Origin: Charina bottae
Taxonomy: Eukaryota; Chordata; Lepidosauria; Squamata; Charinaidae
DNA length: 64,000 bases
Assembly (NCBI GenBank): GCA_023362775.1
Contig: JALMGJ010000004.1
Location: 34,330,929-34,394,928, forward strand
Direction: 5' to 3'
A program made the translations under genes and the position numbers. The notes beneath the pieces are model-generated. The model was not told where the DNA came from. It searched no databases and saw only the letters and a program-made list of their open reading frames with translations. This document shows, one piece after another, positions 46,377 to 56,910 of the stretch. How positions within the stretch are numbered: position 1 is the stretch's first letter; each line of letters starts with the position of its first letter.

Positions 46377-46647
46377 CAGGGCTTTCCAAAGTTTTCCCGC
46401 GGCGACACACCAACCGCCGTTGGTGTGTCGCCATGGGAAAACCCGGAAGTGCCACCGTTGCGGCAGCGCGCAAAAACCCGGAAGCGCTGCTGCTGCTTTC
46501 GGGTTTTTGCGCGCCGCCATTGGTGTGTTGCCGCGGGAAAACCCGGAAGCGCTGGTGATGATCAGCGCTTCTGGGTTGTGTGGCGACACACCAGACTGTG
46601 TGCGGTGACACACTTTTGTGTCGCGACACACAGTTTGGAAAGCTCTG
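46377..46647. mobile_element. hAT MITE (Buster-like), GC-rich subfamily, 8-bp TSD
   Basis: CAGGGCTTTCCAAAG and GTTTGGAAAGCTCTG ends are flanked by GCCTAGAC at 46369-46376 and 46648-46655. The interior has repeated AACCCGGAAG and GGTGTGTCGCC blocks. Confidence 0.9.
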
Positions 46648-46699
46648 GCCTAGACCTTAATGGAGGTAGAGGTAGTGGAGATAATGGACCATACCTGTC

Positions 46700-46944
46700 A
46701 GGGAGATAACTGGTGAAGAAGGAGGGGGCTCCCTCCAGGGGGATAAACACATGCACAGTACTGAATCGCTTTGCTTTCCTCCCAAGAAGCTAAAGAAGGC
46801 ACTGCCCTAGTTTCTTGGGCCTTTTCTCTGAGCATCACTAGTTCATTTTAGTTTAGCTGGATTCTGTCTAGCAGAGTAGAACAATAAAACACTAGAGCCT
46901 TTACACCAAATCTCAGTGTGTTCCTTCACTCGAATTCAGGACAA
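46700..46944 (+). mobile_element. LTR-like fragment (Gypsy type)
   Basis: TTTAGCTGGATTCTGTCTAG, AGAACAATAAAAC (poly(A) signal context) and an ending GAATTCAGGACA resemble the 3' part of the LTR at 56588-56910. The 5' limit is unknown. Confidence 0.45.
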
Positions 46945-46949
46945 TACCT

Positions 46950-47500
46950 GGAGGTAGCACATGAGCCCAGAGTCTTACATGTAACACTACCTATAAGTTG
47001 AGCATTACTGAGCAATACATCATATTCTATATGTTCTATATGTTTCTATATGTCTAGAATTAAACTTCTTTAGATCAGTATTCAACAGGCAGACAAAACA
47101 ATCAGCATAATGAGAGCATACAAAAAGGTATTACAACTCTCATAAATTCCTTATTATAGACACAGATTTAACAACTACAGCTTCTCCTTCCAAGAAAGGT
47201 GAATTGAGCCTTTCATGAAGCTGTTCAAGAGCCAAAGGTGGAAGGGAGAACACTTCCTCTACTCCAATTGATATCAATCATTATAATCCATGGTTGGTTA
47301 GGGGGGTTTCTCTCATGTACATACCTAACGTGTGTTGGGGGGCTGGGAATAACAGGTCTAGAAGAAAGTAGCAAGGCCTCTTGGGGTTTTTTTTACAGGC
47401 TTCATTGTTGTCTATGGATTAAAATGTACAAAAATCAGTAAAAACATTAAGTCTTATTACAGCAAATAAAATATTAGAAAACGTTAGGAACTTTTGACAA
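46950..47500. other. No recognisable gene
   Basis: AT-rich sequence. The last hundred bases may already be the 3' end of the LINE that follows. Confidence 0.4.
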
Positions 47501-48835
47501 AATATTCTCTCTATTTAGCAGCAGCCCATGCAAGGCAGTGTCTCCTTGTCTAAATTCATTAGATATTCAATTTTATATGAATCAGGCCAAAATGATTTTC
47601 TTACCAAGAGGGGCTCCAGAAATTTTCCACGTGCTGAAGCGGAAATAGGGCAGTACAATAAATAATAGGTAAAATTGTCTATAGTTTCCTTGGAACAAGG
47701 GCAGAAACACATATTATATGGGATATTGTGAAATCGGCCCTCTCTAGTTGCTGATGCCATTTGTTGGAACCGTAGCTTGTAAGTGCCTCATGGAGAGATG
47801 GTACTGTAACACACCTCAGATAATGTTCACATTCAATTTTGGTTTTATTAAGTGTGTACCAAGGGGCAATTTTATTTTGTGATAATTTAAACAAATTTCT
47901 TTGGGCAAAGACATCCAGCAACCTGTTTTTAAATAATAGATTATTGTTTGCATTATTTGAATTCAAAAGAATTCCAGAGAAAAACCAAAGATATGCATAT
48001 GATTGGATCAAAATGTAAACCAACTGGTGCAAGAAGGAGTGGAGAAATTCATTTGCTCCAGGAGGCACTGCTTGACAAGTCGGGAATCAGGTAGTGAGAG
48101 GAGTCCAGCCCAATAATTAAATGCCCTTACAATTATTCTAGCTTTAATTGGGTATGTACCAGTTTCTGTATAGAGGAAGGGGATAGGAGTACCATTAGGT
48201 AGGTAAAGGTTTTCCCCTGCACAGTCGTGTCCGACTCTAGGGGGCGGCGCTCATCTCCATTTCTTAGCCAAAGAGCTAGCGCTGTCCGAAGACGTTTCCG
48301 CAGTCATGTGGCCGGCATGATGCCTGCGGAACACTGTTACCATTAGGTACATCTAAAATAGTTCTGAAGAGCTTGTTTTGAAAAAATTCCATATCATAAG
48401 AGGTTGAAATTCTCCATAACTCTACTGCATACGAAAAGTAAGGAACTAACTTAGTTTTTAGCTGAGTTAGGTTTGGAGGAATTTGTCAGCCACCACTTGT
48501 ACTCCAGAATTTTATTATTCCTGCCAAAGCTTTCTCAATTTTTATTTTTTTGGGCCTGATAGTGAGAACGCCAACTACCTGAAGCATTAAAAAGGATGCC
48601 CAAGTATCTGTAAGAGAGAACTTGCTCTCTATTATGTTCCCCAATTCTCTACTTGTGTCTTTTCTTTTTCTCCCCAAATACCACCACCTTTGATTTTTCT
48701 GCATTCACAGTTAGACAATTTAAGGAGCAATAGCTGTCCAAAACTCTTAACTGTCTGTGCAAGCCTATCTGAGAATGGGATATAAGCAATAAATCATCTG
48801 CATAAAGTAATACAGACAAACAAGATGATACTGTG
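47500..48835 (-). mobile_element. Non-LTR LINE remnant (RT motif C to C-terminal zinc-like region)
   Basis: On the minus strand, near 48820-48700, the reading is LLYADDLLLISHSQIGLHRQ followed by LNCLTVNAEKSKVVVFG, a clear RT motif C and D region. Further along, at 47760-47515, FCPCSKETIDNFTYYLLYCP carries a C-x-C...H/N-x-L-L-x-C-P pattern typical of LINE C-termini. Stops and shifts occur throughout, so it is dead. A TSD-flanked SINE fragment interrupts it at 48202-48337. I cannot assign the clade. Confidence 0.7.
48202..48337 (-). mobile_element. 5'-truncated Sauria-type SINE with 12-bp TSD
   Basis: The 3' part of the SINE family (AGGTAAAGG tail complement, GTCGTGTCCGACTC, GCTCATCTCC, TCCGAAGACG) lies inside the LINE. 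TACCATTAGGTA flanks it at 48190-48201 and 48338-48349; the last few bases of the SINE and the TSD overlap. Confidence 0.8.
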
Positions 48836-48837
48836 TA

Positions 48838-48990
48838 ATGGAAGGGATCCAGAGTGTACCCTCCCTGTTAAAGCATGGGGGGTGGGCGGATACCCAGGGG
48901 AGAAGGCAGTCTCTCAAGTAACCCAGTCCTATGCCATGTAGGCTTTATAATTGACAATTAGCGCCTTGAATTGCATCTGGAAGCCTTCTC
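48838..48990 (-). mobile_element. L2/CR1-type LINE fragment
   Basis: AGTAACCCAGTCCTATGCCATG and GCGCCTTGAATTGCATCTGG match, with gaps, the 730-800 part of the 294-1013 LINE copy in the same orientation. Confidence 0.6.
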
Positions 48991-50247
48991 CAGATGTTAT
49001 TTGCTGGTTGGCAGTTGCTGTCCCCTCCCCATCCCCAAACCTTGCAGTTGATCCAATAATGGTCTGTTATGTCAATGAGCTATCCTCAACTCTAGAAACT
49101 CATCCTCTACTCATGCCTTACATCTCCCAAAGGGTTCCCTTTTGATTTCTGTCCAGGCTGGATGAAGCATACTCCCTTTGCTTTCCCACCCCTTGCCTAT
49201 AGTAGTGCAAAACTATGTATGTATGTATGTATGTACGTACGTACGTATGTATTTATGAACGAACAACTTTTGATTGCCACATAGGAAGGTTGATGCTTTC
49301 CTTCTATGAAGCTAGACTATCAATTCTTCCTTGCTCCAAAGTTTCCATGGACATATAGAGGAACATAGGAACAAAAGAACAAACTGTTACCTATTGCTTT
49401 GATTACTGTGCCATTGAAGCTATGATGGTATCATAAGGGAAAAAAAGAAAAAAGAAAAGGTCTGTGTTAATGCCTAAGGAGATAACCAGGCAGTGAAGCT
49501 TGCCTTCCCTGCATAGAGGGGAAGGGCAAGGGAACAACTAATCAGAGAGTGGCCATAATCCAGATTGCTAGCCCCATTGCCAACCCACTGAAATCTGGAC
49601 TGGAATTTCTGAAACTGGCTAAAGAAACAATCAGGAGCAGCCTAGGAGACAAGCAGCTTTGGCTGCAGTTTGGAATTGTCCAAAGTGAACAATTAAAGTG
49701 GCAAACCTGCACTTGTTTCTATGGGTCTGAGTCTCTAGTTTAAGAAAGAACAGCAGGGAGCGGTGGAGGTGTCATGAAGCCTTCCATGTGACACTGAAAT
49801 AAATCAAAGCAAAGACAGCACATCTCTAGGTACAACCCCTCCATTTTGAGATGCAGCATTATTACAAATGTGATATCCCATACAAATTGACTCCTGAACA
49901 GATAAATGGGGTACTAAATCCTGTTAGCTCACAATGAGTGTAGCTGCATTTATAAATCTTCTTCAGGATGAACAGATACTGTATACTGCTAAGCAGGATA
50001 GAAACATGGGACTAGGAAAAGGAAAATATATAGGAAAAACTAACACAATGAATCAGTTATTCAATTCTATTTATAATTTAACTGTTGATCAAATATATAA
50101 AAATAAAGGCCCATTAGTAGGTGGGACAATGAAATATTCTGATTCTGTCCCCATGTAATGTTATCTAAATTCAACAGGAAATCTCAGCCATAGGTTTCAG
50201 TAAATTTATGTCAGTTAAGTTATTTTTAGGATCAATACACTGAAATT
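48991..50247. other. No recognisable gene
   Basis: A (GTAT)n/(GTAC)n microsatellite is at 49216-49254. Otherwise unique sequence with a few short open frames of no known family. Confidence 0.45.
49216..49254 (+). repeat. (GTAT)n(GTAC)n microsatellite
   Basis: About nine tetranucleotide units, with three GTAC variants in the middle. Confidence 0.9.
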
Positions 50248-50263
50248 TAAGATTAGCAGATAA

Positions 50264-50379
50264 AAGGTAACGTTTCCCCCCGCACATTTGTGCAGTCGTG
50301 TCCGACTCTAGGGGCCAGTGCTCATCTCCGTTTGTTAGCCAAAGAGCCAGAGTTGTCCGAAGACGCTTCCACGGTCATG
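50264..50379 (-). mobile_element. 5'-truncated Sauria-type SINE with 16-bp TSD
   Basis: TAAGATTAGCAGATAA flanks both sides (50248-50263 and 50380-50395). Between them is only the 3' part of the SINE, ending at CACGGTCATG. The perfect TSD suggests a fairly recent insertion. Confidence 0.88.
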
Positions 50380-50395
50380 TAAGATTAGCAGATAA

Positions 50396-53120
50396 TTTTT
50401 TTACAAATAAAAGAAAATCCCATGCACAATAAACTAAATTGATTGCACAAATAACTGTATTTATTCCTTGTAATCTTAAAAAGAGTACTCCAAAGGGTTT
50501 TTTATTCCTAACTTTTATTTATGTAGTAATAATGGTGTTTTTAATTTTTTATGAGATTGAAAAGAAAATGTAAGTCAGATTCATAGGTGTTCTTCCTCAA
50601 GAGCAAGTGCTCTACTATGTGCAGAATGGCTTTTTCTGGTTCAATGCAGAAGAATTCAGTAAGAAAAAGAATTGAAATCTTTATTTTTCTATTTGTTCAA
50701 ATTTTGAATAAATGGACGCTAAAACAAAGTATTTCACAATTTCTTGCATAAGTTTTTGCACAACATAATTCAATGACTTTTTGCTAGCTCTTGTACAACA
50801 GTACCAGATCAGAATTTCCTCCACTGAAGCACCTGTGGGTAATTTATATATCTGGTGATTTTTTAAAAGTTGGGTCAAAAATGTGGATTTTTACAATTTC
50901 ATATTGCATACAATCAATGTTCAACAATTATAGAAAACTGTATCTTCTCAGAGGACACAGTGACCAACATTGCACAAGGCTATAAAAATGTGTGTGAGAG
51001 AGTGCACGCACACACTCCCCTCCAGGGTATTGAACAGGATACACTGAAATTATACCTCCTGGCATATGACTGCAGTAAACAAACTGGAAAACCAAGAGTC
51101 TGATGTTCCATTCAAGCATCCCCTATATAATTTAGCTATTCAGCACAGCAGAGCACCTTCTACTGATCCTTGGAATTCTAGAGAATGAAATACCTTGTTT
51201 CTATTTTTTACTCTTTTGTGGTTTAGTTATTCTTGGGTTGAGGTATATAAAATCTATTTAAGACAAGCACCAGTTTTCTCCTGAGTATGCTAGTGGAAGC
51301 AAAAACTGATCACAATCAGACATACATGTAATGCAAGAGAAACATTTTTGCAATCCTTCTATTTCCTCACCAGCTGTTACGTTAATGGTTTCTCTTATGG
51401 TCATTGAGCTTTTTTTGTGAATGACTTAGAGAGTATGTAGTATAAATAGACTATTGACTTTTTTTTGTCTTCCCGAACAAGGATGCAAATGTTTTGCTTC
51501 TTAGAAAAAGGAAAGTGTGATTTAAGAATGGAGAGTTAGAAGAATAAGGAAGGAAGGAGAGGCTATTCAGCCAATGTAAGATTCAAATAATAGGAGAGTA
51601 TGAATGAACGGTCCTGTAGAATCAGAAATGAAGCATATGATATGCAATCACAACTTTGTCTCATGTCCTTGGCCCCAAATAGCAACAAACTCTATTACTC
51701 TGAGAAATGAGGAGATTGAATGTTTATTTGTTGGCTCCTTCCTTTCCACTGTACTCTATGTCATTGTCAGATATTTACTGAAGTGGTGGGAACCTAGTTG
51801 TGCTTATAATCTTTTTTTTAAAGGATTTATTTCAGAATTAATGTTCCAAAAATAATCAATTGCTCTGCTCTTATACAAACACTGCATTTCTTCAGTAGTT
51901 TGAAAAGGCCACCTAAGAAAGTTGATGGGTATTGGATAACTTCTTGGTTGGTTTCAGATTTTGGCTACCAGAGCTGGGTCACAAAATGCTGGATGACCAC
52001 TAGATGGCAATGAAGAGTTAAGAGTTTTCTTCTGTATATTAATAATCCAGACTCTGGGGATCCAAATCTGATACACCTATCCAAATTTCATGAGCCAAGC
52101 CAGCCATCACATGATTCGGTATCCTTGAAAACTCCCGAAGTCTCCTTCTACACCTGTTTATATATTTCCTGAGACAGACAATAAAAACACCTGATATGTT
52201 TAAGAGGAACTGAAGCAGACAAGACATTCTAGTCACATTTTAAAAGCACCTGGTCTTGGTTCTTTATTCTATACCAATGTTCAGGGTTTTGTTATAAAGG
52301 CATTCATGTTAAAGTCATTTTGAAGTAACAAAATGATCAGAAAACAGAACAGTCAGTAAATTTTTCTGAAGACTTCAAAAAATTAAGCACTTACTAGAAC
52401 AATATTTGTACCATGGCTTACACATTATTGTGTATAAGTGAGATTTCGCCTTCAAATAAATGTGGGACTGCCCGGTCCATTAATTACTTCTCTCACATTG
52501 TAAATATCAGGGGAAATGGATTAAATGTTACACTGCATTTACCAGTTTGGGATTTATTACTGGCTGTGTGTGCAGTATCTTCTTAACATATTTACTACAT
52601 TTACCATGTCGAAGGTTTGCACAGTATATTGCAGCATTAATGAACCAAATGGCCACAGATTGCACACCTCACCAAAGTGCCAAAACTGGCCAAGATTAAA
52701 ATAAGCTTGCCATGCTCTGCTAATACAACTACTAGGCTTGCAACTGACCTGGTTAAATGTGCCCTGTGATCCTGTTTTCATCTGCAAAACTATTGTGCAG
52801 TACTGTTTCATGTGAAGTCTCACAATGAGAATAGGAGCGGGAGACCCAGATTCTAGTTCTCATTCTGTAAGCAATTGCTCTGTATTCAAAACCCCCTTCT
52901 CTGTTTTAGTTAAACCGTTAATTTAATGGTTACTGGATACATTTAAGAATATTTGCAGTATACCTCCAAACTCCGGGGTGGGGGGAGGTAAGAGAGGTAA
53001 GAGACAATAAATGCATAGTATTTAGCTTTAAAACATTCTCTGAGGCAAAAAAGCATTTTTCTCCCTTTTTACTAAAAGACAATTCTTTTAGAGGTTAAAA
53101 TAGGCAAAAATCGTGTGAAG
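50396..53120. other. No recognisable gene
   Basis: This is AT-rich and apparently unique. It includes a G run near 52977-52987 and phrases such as 'gaccactagatggcaatgaagagtta' (51993) that recur in vertebrate repeats, but nothing intact. Confidence 0.45.
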
Positions 53121-53133
53121 AGATTACAATTAT

Positions 53134-53424
53134 GTCTATGAAGGTTCTCAGTCATCCAGGTGGAATTGTCTGTAGCTTGAATCATGTCAACTGGATTTCT
53201 ATTTTCTCAGTGGAAACGTTTCGCTCCTTATCCAAGGAGCTTCTTCAGTCTGAGCAAAGTTAGTAAGGGAATCCTAAATAAGTTTAGGATTAATTAAAAT
53301 TAATTTAAGAAACATATTTAGGATTCCCTTACCAACTTTGCTCAGACTGAAGAAGCTCCTTGGATAAGGAGCGAAACGTTTCCACTGAGAAAATAGAAAT
53401 CCAGTTGACATGATTCAAGCTACA
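53134..53424. mobile_element. Palindromic mini-PLE (terminal repeats only) with 12-bp TSD
   Basis: Inverted copies of PLE terminal sequence flank a short A/T filler (about 53282-53308). The left end is the long form (GTCTATGAAGG), the right end stops at AAGCTACA. GATTACAATTAT flanks it at 53122-53133 and 53425-53436. It carries the hammerhead-like core on both strands, with GAGCGAAAC. It has no coding capacity. Confidence 0.88.
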
Positions 53425-53916
53425 GATTACAATTATCTTAACATGGTGTAGCATTCACACAATCATGTAACCAACATATTTTTATATCAAATCTTGTGAG
53501 CTATTGCTTACCAGGTCTGTCTGAACCACACGCAGTTAAAGAGGAACTTTGTTGTCCATTTTGGATAAGCATGAGCCCTTTTTATACTATTCCTAATCTA
53601 ATATTTACTTAATCATACATCTTTCATATTTGACTAGTTTTTACAATAGATAACCTAATATAATGCTGTCTCCTCTCAAATTAAAACTTGCATCAACTTT
53701 GTTCCTTCAATTAATTCAAATGCTCACTGTATATTTTCCTCAGGTTTACATAGCTAAGATTATATTCCCACTATCTGCAATATCAGTGCAGTGTCTTCTT
53801 TAACAAATTTGCTGCCACTTTCCAGATATCTGCTATCTAACAATAAAACCAGATTCTATGAATCTAAAACTCCTCATTTTAGGGACCTTCCTGGAGTTGC
53901 ACTGATATGGTTTCAC

Positions 53917-54062
53917 CTGTCAGAGATCGAGGACAAGAACCATGCTGAGAAGGGTTTCCAACTCTAGTTTCTTTATTGCTCTTACCCTATGAACAGAATC
54001 TTGCCAGACTAAAGCTACCTAACTAACCTAAGGGTAATAACTCCAAAGGGCTCTAGGGAGGG
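53917..54062 (-). mobile_element. LTR 3' fragment, Gypsy type, minus strand
   Basis: The complement of this segment contains GGTTAGTTAGGTAGCTTTAG, TCTGGCAAGATTCTGTTCAT and AGCAATAAAG, matching the LTR at 56588-56910. On this strand the LTR 3' end (…TCTGACA) is at 53917. Confidence 0.6.
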
Positions 54063-54069
54063 GCTGCCT

Positions 54070-54770
54070 TGAACTTCTTAACCTTCCCAGCAACAGAGTC
54101 TGGGCTTCAAAGTCTCTTATCAGTCTGGAATGCTCTCTCCCCCTGGAAAACAGTATCCATGCCGGAATGCACCACATCACCAGACACAAGGATGTACCAA
54201 GCTGTCAAATGGATCTTGGATCTTCAGACACTTAAATCATTATTCTGGAACAAATGCAAAGACTGCCAAACTTCTGACCGACAAACTGACTGGACTGTTG
54301 CAGTGTCTTCCCTCCCACAAGGGCCTTGGAATACAGTTTCCTTAGACATGTTCTATGCCTTATGATCCATTAGTCAAAGGCATGAAATCCATTGTGATAG
54401 AAGCTTATTTCTTTTCTACGATGGCCCATTTCATTCCCAGTTGTGCTTCCCCTCTGTCCCTAAAAGAGTTTCTTGTTCAATTGTTGTTCAATTAATTCTA
54501 CAGAACCATGGTTTCCCCAGTCATCTAATTTCTGAAGAGGTTTACAGTTCACAGCCTGGTTTCGGAAAATGCTATTGCAGCTATTGGATGTACATCTCCA
54601 CCTGCCTATTATCCACAGTATAACAGAGAAACAGAGACCACAAATGCCACTTTAGAACAACACCGTAATTGCTGTGTTAACTATGAGCAAGACCATTTGG
54701 CCTGATATTTTATATATGAATGAATCCATTTATAATAACTAGCTCATGCTTTCACTCAGATGTTGCTTTT
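54070..54770 (+). pseudogene. Ty3/Gypsy integrase core, decayed
   Basis: Translated pieces read LPQGPWNTVSLDMFYALPLV (54310-54370, first catalytic Asp region), MAHFIPSCA (54422-54450), NHGFPSHLISEEVYSSQPGF (54502-54560, second Asp position now Glu) and YYPQYNRETETTNATLEQH (54605-54665, catalytic Glu context). This is the DDE integrase of a Gypsy LTR retrotransposon. Stops and frameshifts are present and a key Asp is lost, so no activity is expected. It continues at 56166 after an insertion. Confidence 0.75.
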
Positions 54771-54772
54771 TC

Positions 54773-56165
54773 TGTCAGGGCCCAGGATTCAGACAACTCT
54801 GAGTCTGAAGAAGCTGCTCTGGCTGAACCAGTGGAATGCCAGCCTCAGAAGACACCAAGCCATGAATCACCTGAGATTCATATCAAACACAGAGCAATCA
54901 GATGGTGATGTGCCACCTCCAAGCTCCAGACTGTCCTGGTTCAGCCTCTGCCCCAGGACTTCAGTGAGGAGTCAGAAGACAAGCTGCCCCTGGTGAACCC
55001 CCAGGGGACTGAACCAGATGAGGTCCCAGACACAGGCATGGCCCCAGACGAAGACCCAGCACCACAGGGCAGTGGGGAGTTGGCAATACCCGAGGCTACA
55101 GGGGAGCAAGCTGGGGATGGTGGTTTGTCCCTACTCTCTAGCCAGCAGCCAATAACCGAGGCTACAGGGGAGCAAGCCGGGGATGGTGGTTTGTCCCCAC
55201 CCTCTAGCCAGCAGCCAGCTGGATCCCATCAGACTCCCAGCTCACCTGAATCACCCAAAGGGCAGAGACGGAGGCGTGTACGCCTCACCTTAAAGGACAG
55301 AGGGAGAAGTGCCCGGTTAGCTGCAAGAGATTTACGCAGAGGAGAAGTGGAGTCTTTGCAGGACCCAGATGACAGCTCCTAAACTCCTAATAACTAACCA
55401 GCAGAGCGGTGAGTGGGTTGTGGGAGCAACGTAGCATATTGGCTTCGCGACCACTCCAGTTTCCTGACTTGATTCCTGATTTCCTGACCCTGCTTGGATT
55501 ATTGTTACTCTGACTTCTGGACTCCTTGACCCAGCTTTGACTTCTCGCTGACCTACTTGTTACCACCCCTGACCTGGCTTTGGAATATCGGATGTCTTCT
55601 GGCTTCAACCCTGACTTTGGCACACGGACTTCTGGCTTTTTCTCTCTCGGCTTATCCTGCAACGTGACTTCTGGCTGAAATTGTATTCAGCTTAGTGCTG
55701 GTAAGAGAATTCCTGCCTTCGGCGTACTGCAGAGACTCTGTGTAACTTGACACCAGAGGCAAGCCAGCACACAGACTTGGAGAGTGGAGAGCAGAGCAGA
55801 GCGATGCTGAACAAGGCTCATCACCAAGCAAAGGTGTGCTTGACTTAACTGAAAACAGTTGGCTGCAGCCTTATTTAAGAACCCCGTTTCCTTGTTGGAA
55901 ACAACCATCTGACCACCTGTGTCTTGTACAGTATATCATTGCCTCCCTTTTGTGTGAAAACCCTGAACTCTGACCCTTGGAGTGGCTGACAAATCTTGCT
56001 TGGCTCCTTGAACTCTGGACTGGACTTGGACTATTCTTCTGTGTGTTCCTTTGGAAAGTAAAATATGCTCAGGCAAACCTTATCTCCTGAGACTCTGTTT
56101 GATTTATGTTCTTATTGCCTGCCTGCTGTTTATTTACTTTGCCTTGAGTAACTTGCTCATTGTCT
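54773..56165 (+). mobile_element. LTR-like insertion splitting the Gypsy integrase
   Basis: It starts TGTCAGGGCCCAGGATTCAG, exactly where integrase homology stops, and ends where integrase C-terminal homology resumes. An AATAAA-like tract (GTAAAATATG) is near 56060. It contains a 129-codon frame (54993-55382) with a 66-bp tandem duplication. Neither TSD nor exact right end could be fixed. Confidence 0.45.
55092..55223 (+). repeat. 66-bp tandem duplication
   Basis: GAGGCTACAGGGGAGCAAG starts at 55092 and again at 55158. The copies differ at a few bases and keep the frame, encoding EATGEQAGDGGLS-SSQQP twice. Confidence 0.9.
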
Positions 56166-56545
56166 CCTAGCAACAGTGTGTGTTTGAAACTTGGAACAGG
56201 ACAGTTTCAGGCCACCTACTTCCACCAGTCACATCTGTTGTGCATCCCACCCCTTCCTCATTCCAGAGGTTTCTAGTTTTCTTCAGAAACTTAATGTTGT
56301 TCAACTGGATCATCCCAAGACACCCTATAAGTCCTCTGCTGACTATAATGGTCAGGAAGTCTCCCCCACCCCCAATCACTGCAATCATTGTGGGAAATAA
56401 TGTCTGATTTTCTACCAGATTTCTCCCCTCTACATACTCATTTAAGAAGCTGGATGTCAGGTTTATTGGACCATTCACTATAACTGTAAATAATAGTCCT
56501 TTGGTCCTTCACCTGCAGCTTCCAGCCTCACTGGGAAATGGCAGA
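56166..56545 (+). pseudogene. Ty3/Gypsy integrase C-terminus, decayed
   Basis: Near 56442-56530 the translation reads KKLDVRFIGPFTI then LQLPASLGN, the conserved 'KLGPRFIGPF' region at the integrase C-terminus. Upstream, HLLPPVTSV fits the integrase linker. The Gypsy body thus continues from 54770 across the LTR-like insertion. Confidence 0.7.
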
Positions 56546-56587
56546 TGACATTCACACACCAGGTCAATTTACAGACACCTCAGAAGC

Positions 56588-56910
56588 TGTGACGGAATGT
56601 GTCTCTGAAGGGGGAGGTGATGTGATGGACTGCTGGTTCTCAGGAAGAGGGAGCACACTCCAAGGAGGGGAGCAAGATAAGAGAAAACACAATCCAGAGC
56701 TGGAACGTGGGAAGACTAAGAGGTTCAGAATAGCCCCGCCTTAGAGCCTTCCCAGGTTATTTCCCCTTAGGTTAAGTAGAGTAGCTTTAGTCTGGCAAGA
56801 TTCTGTCTATACAGTATGAGCAAATAAAAAACTGAAGTATTGTCGAAGGCTTCTGAAAAACTGAAGTTTGGTTCGATTGATTCTTTATTGTTCTTGGGCT
56901 GGGCCTGACA
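56588..56910 (+). mobile_element. Gypsy LTR (probable 3' LTR of the decayed element)
   Basis: It begins TGTGACGGAATGTG and ends GGGCCTGACA, so the termini are TG...CA. It contains TTAGTCTGGCAAGATTCTGT and AGCAAATAAAAAAC (poly(A) signal). Related copies are at 53917-54062 (minus) and 46700-46944. Confidence 0.65.

Noticed and set aside
54993..55382. 129-codon frame as a host gene
   Set aside because: It sits inside an LTR-like block inserted in a Gypsy element, has a local tandem duplication, and no recognised domain.
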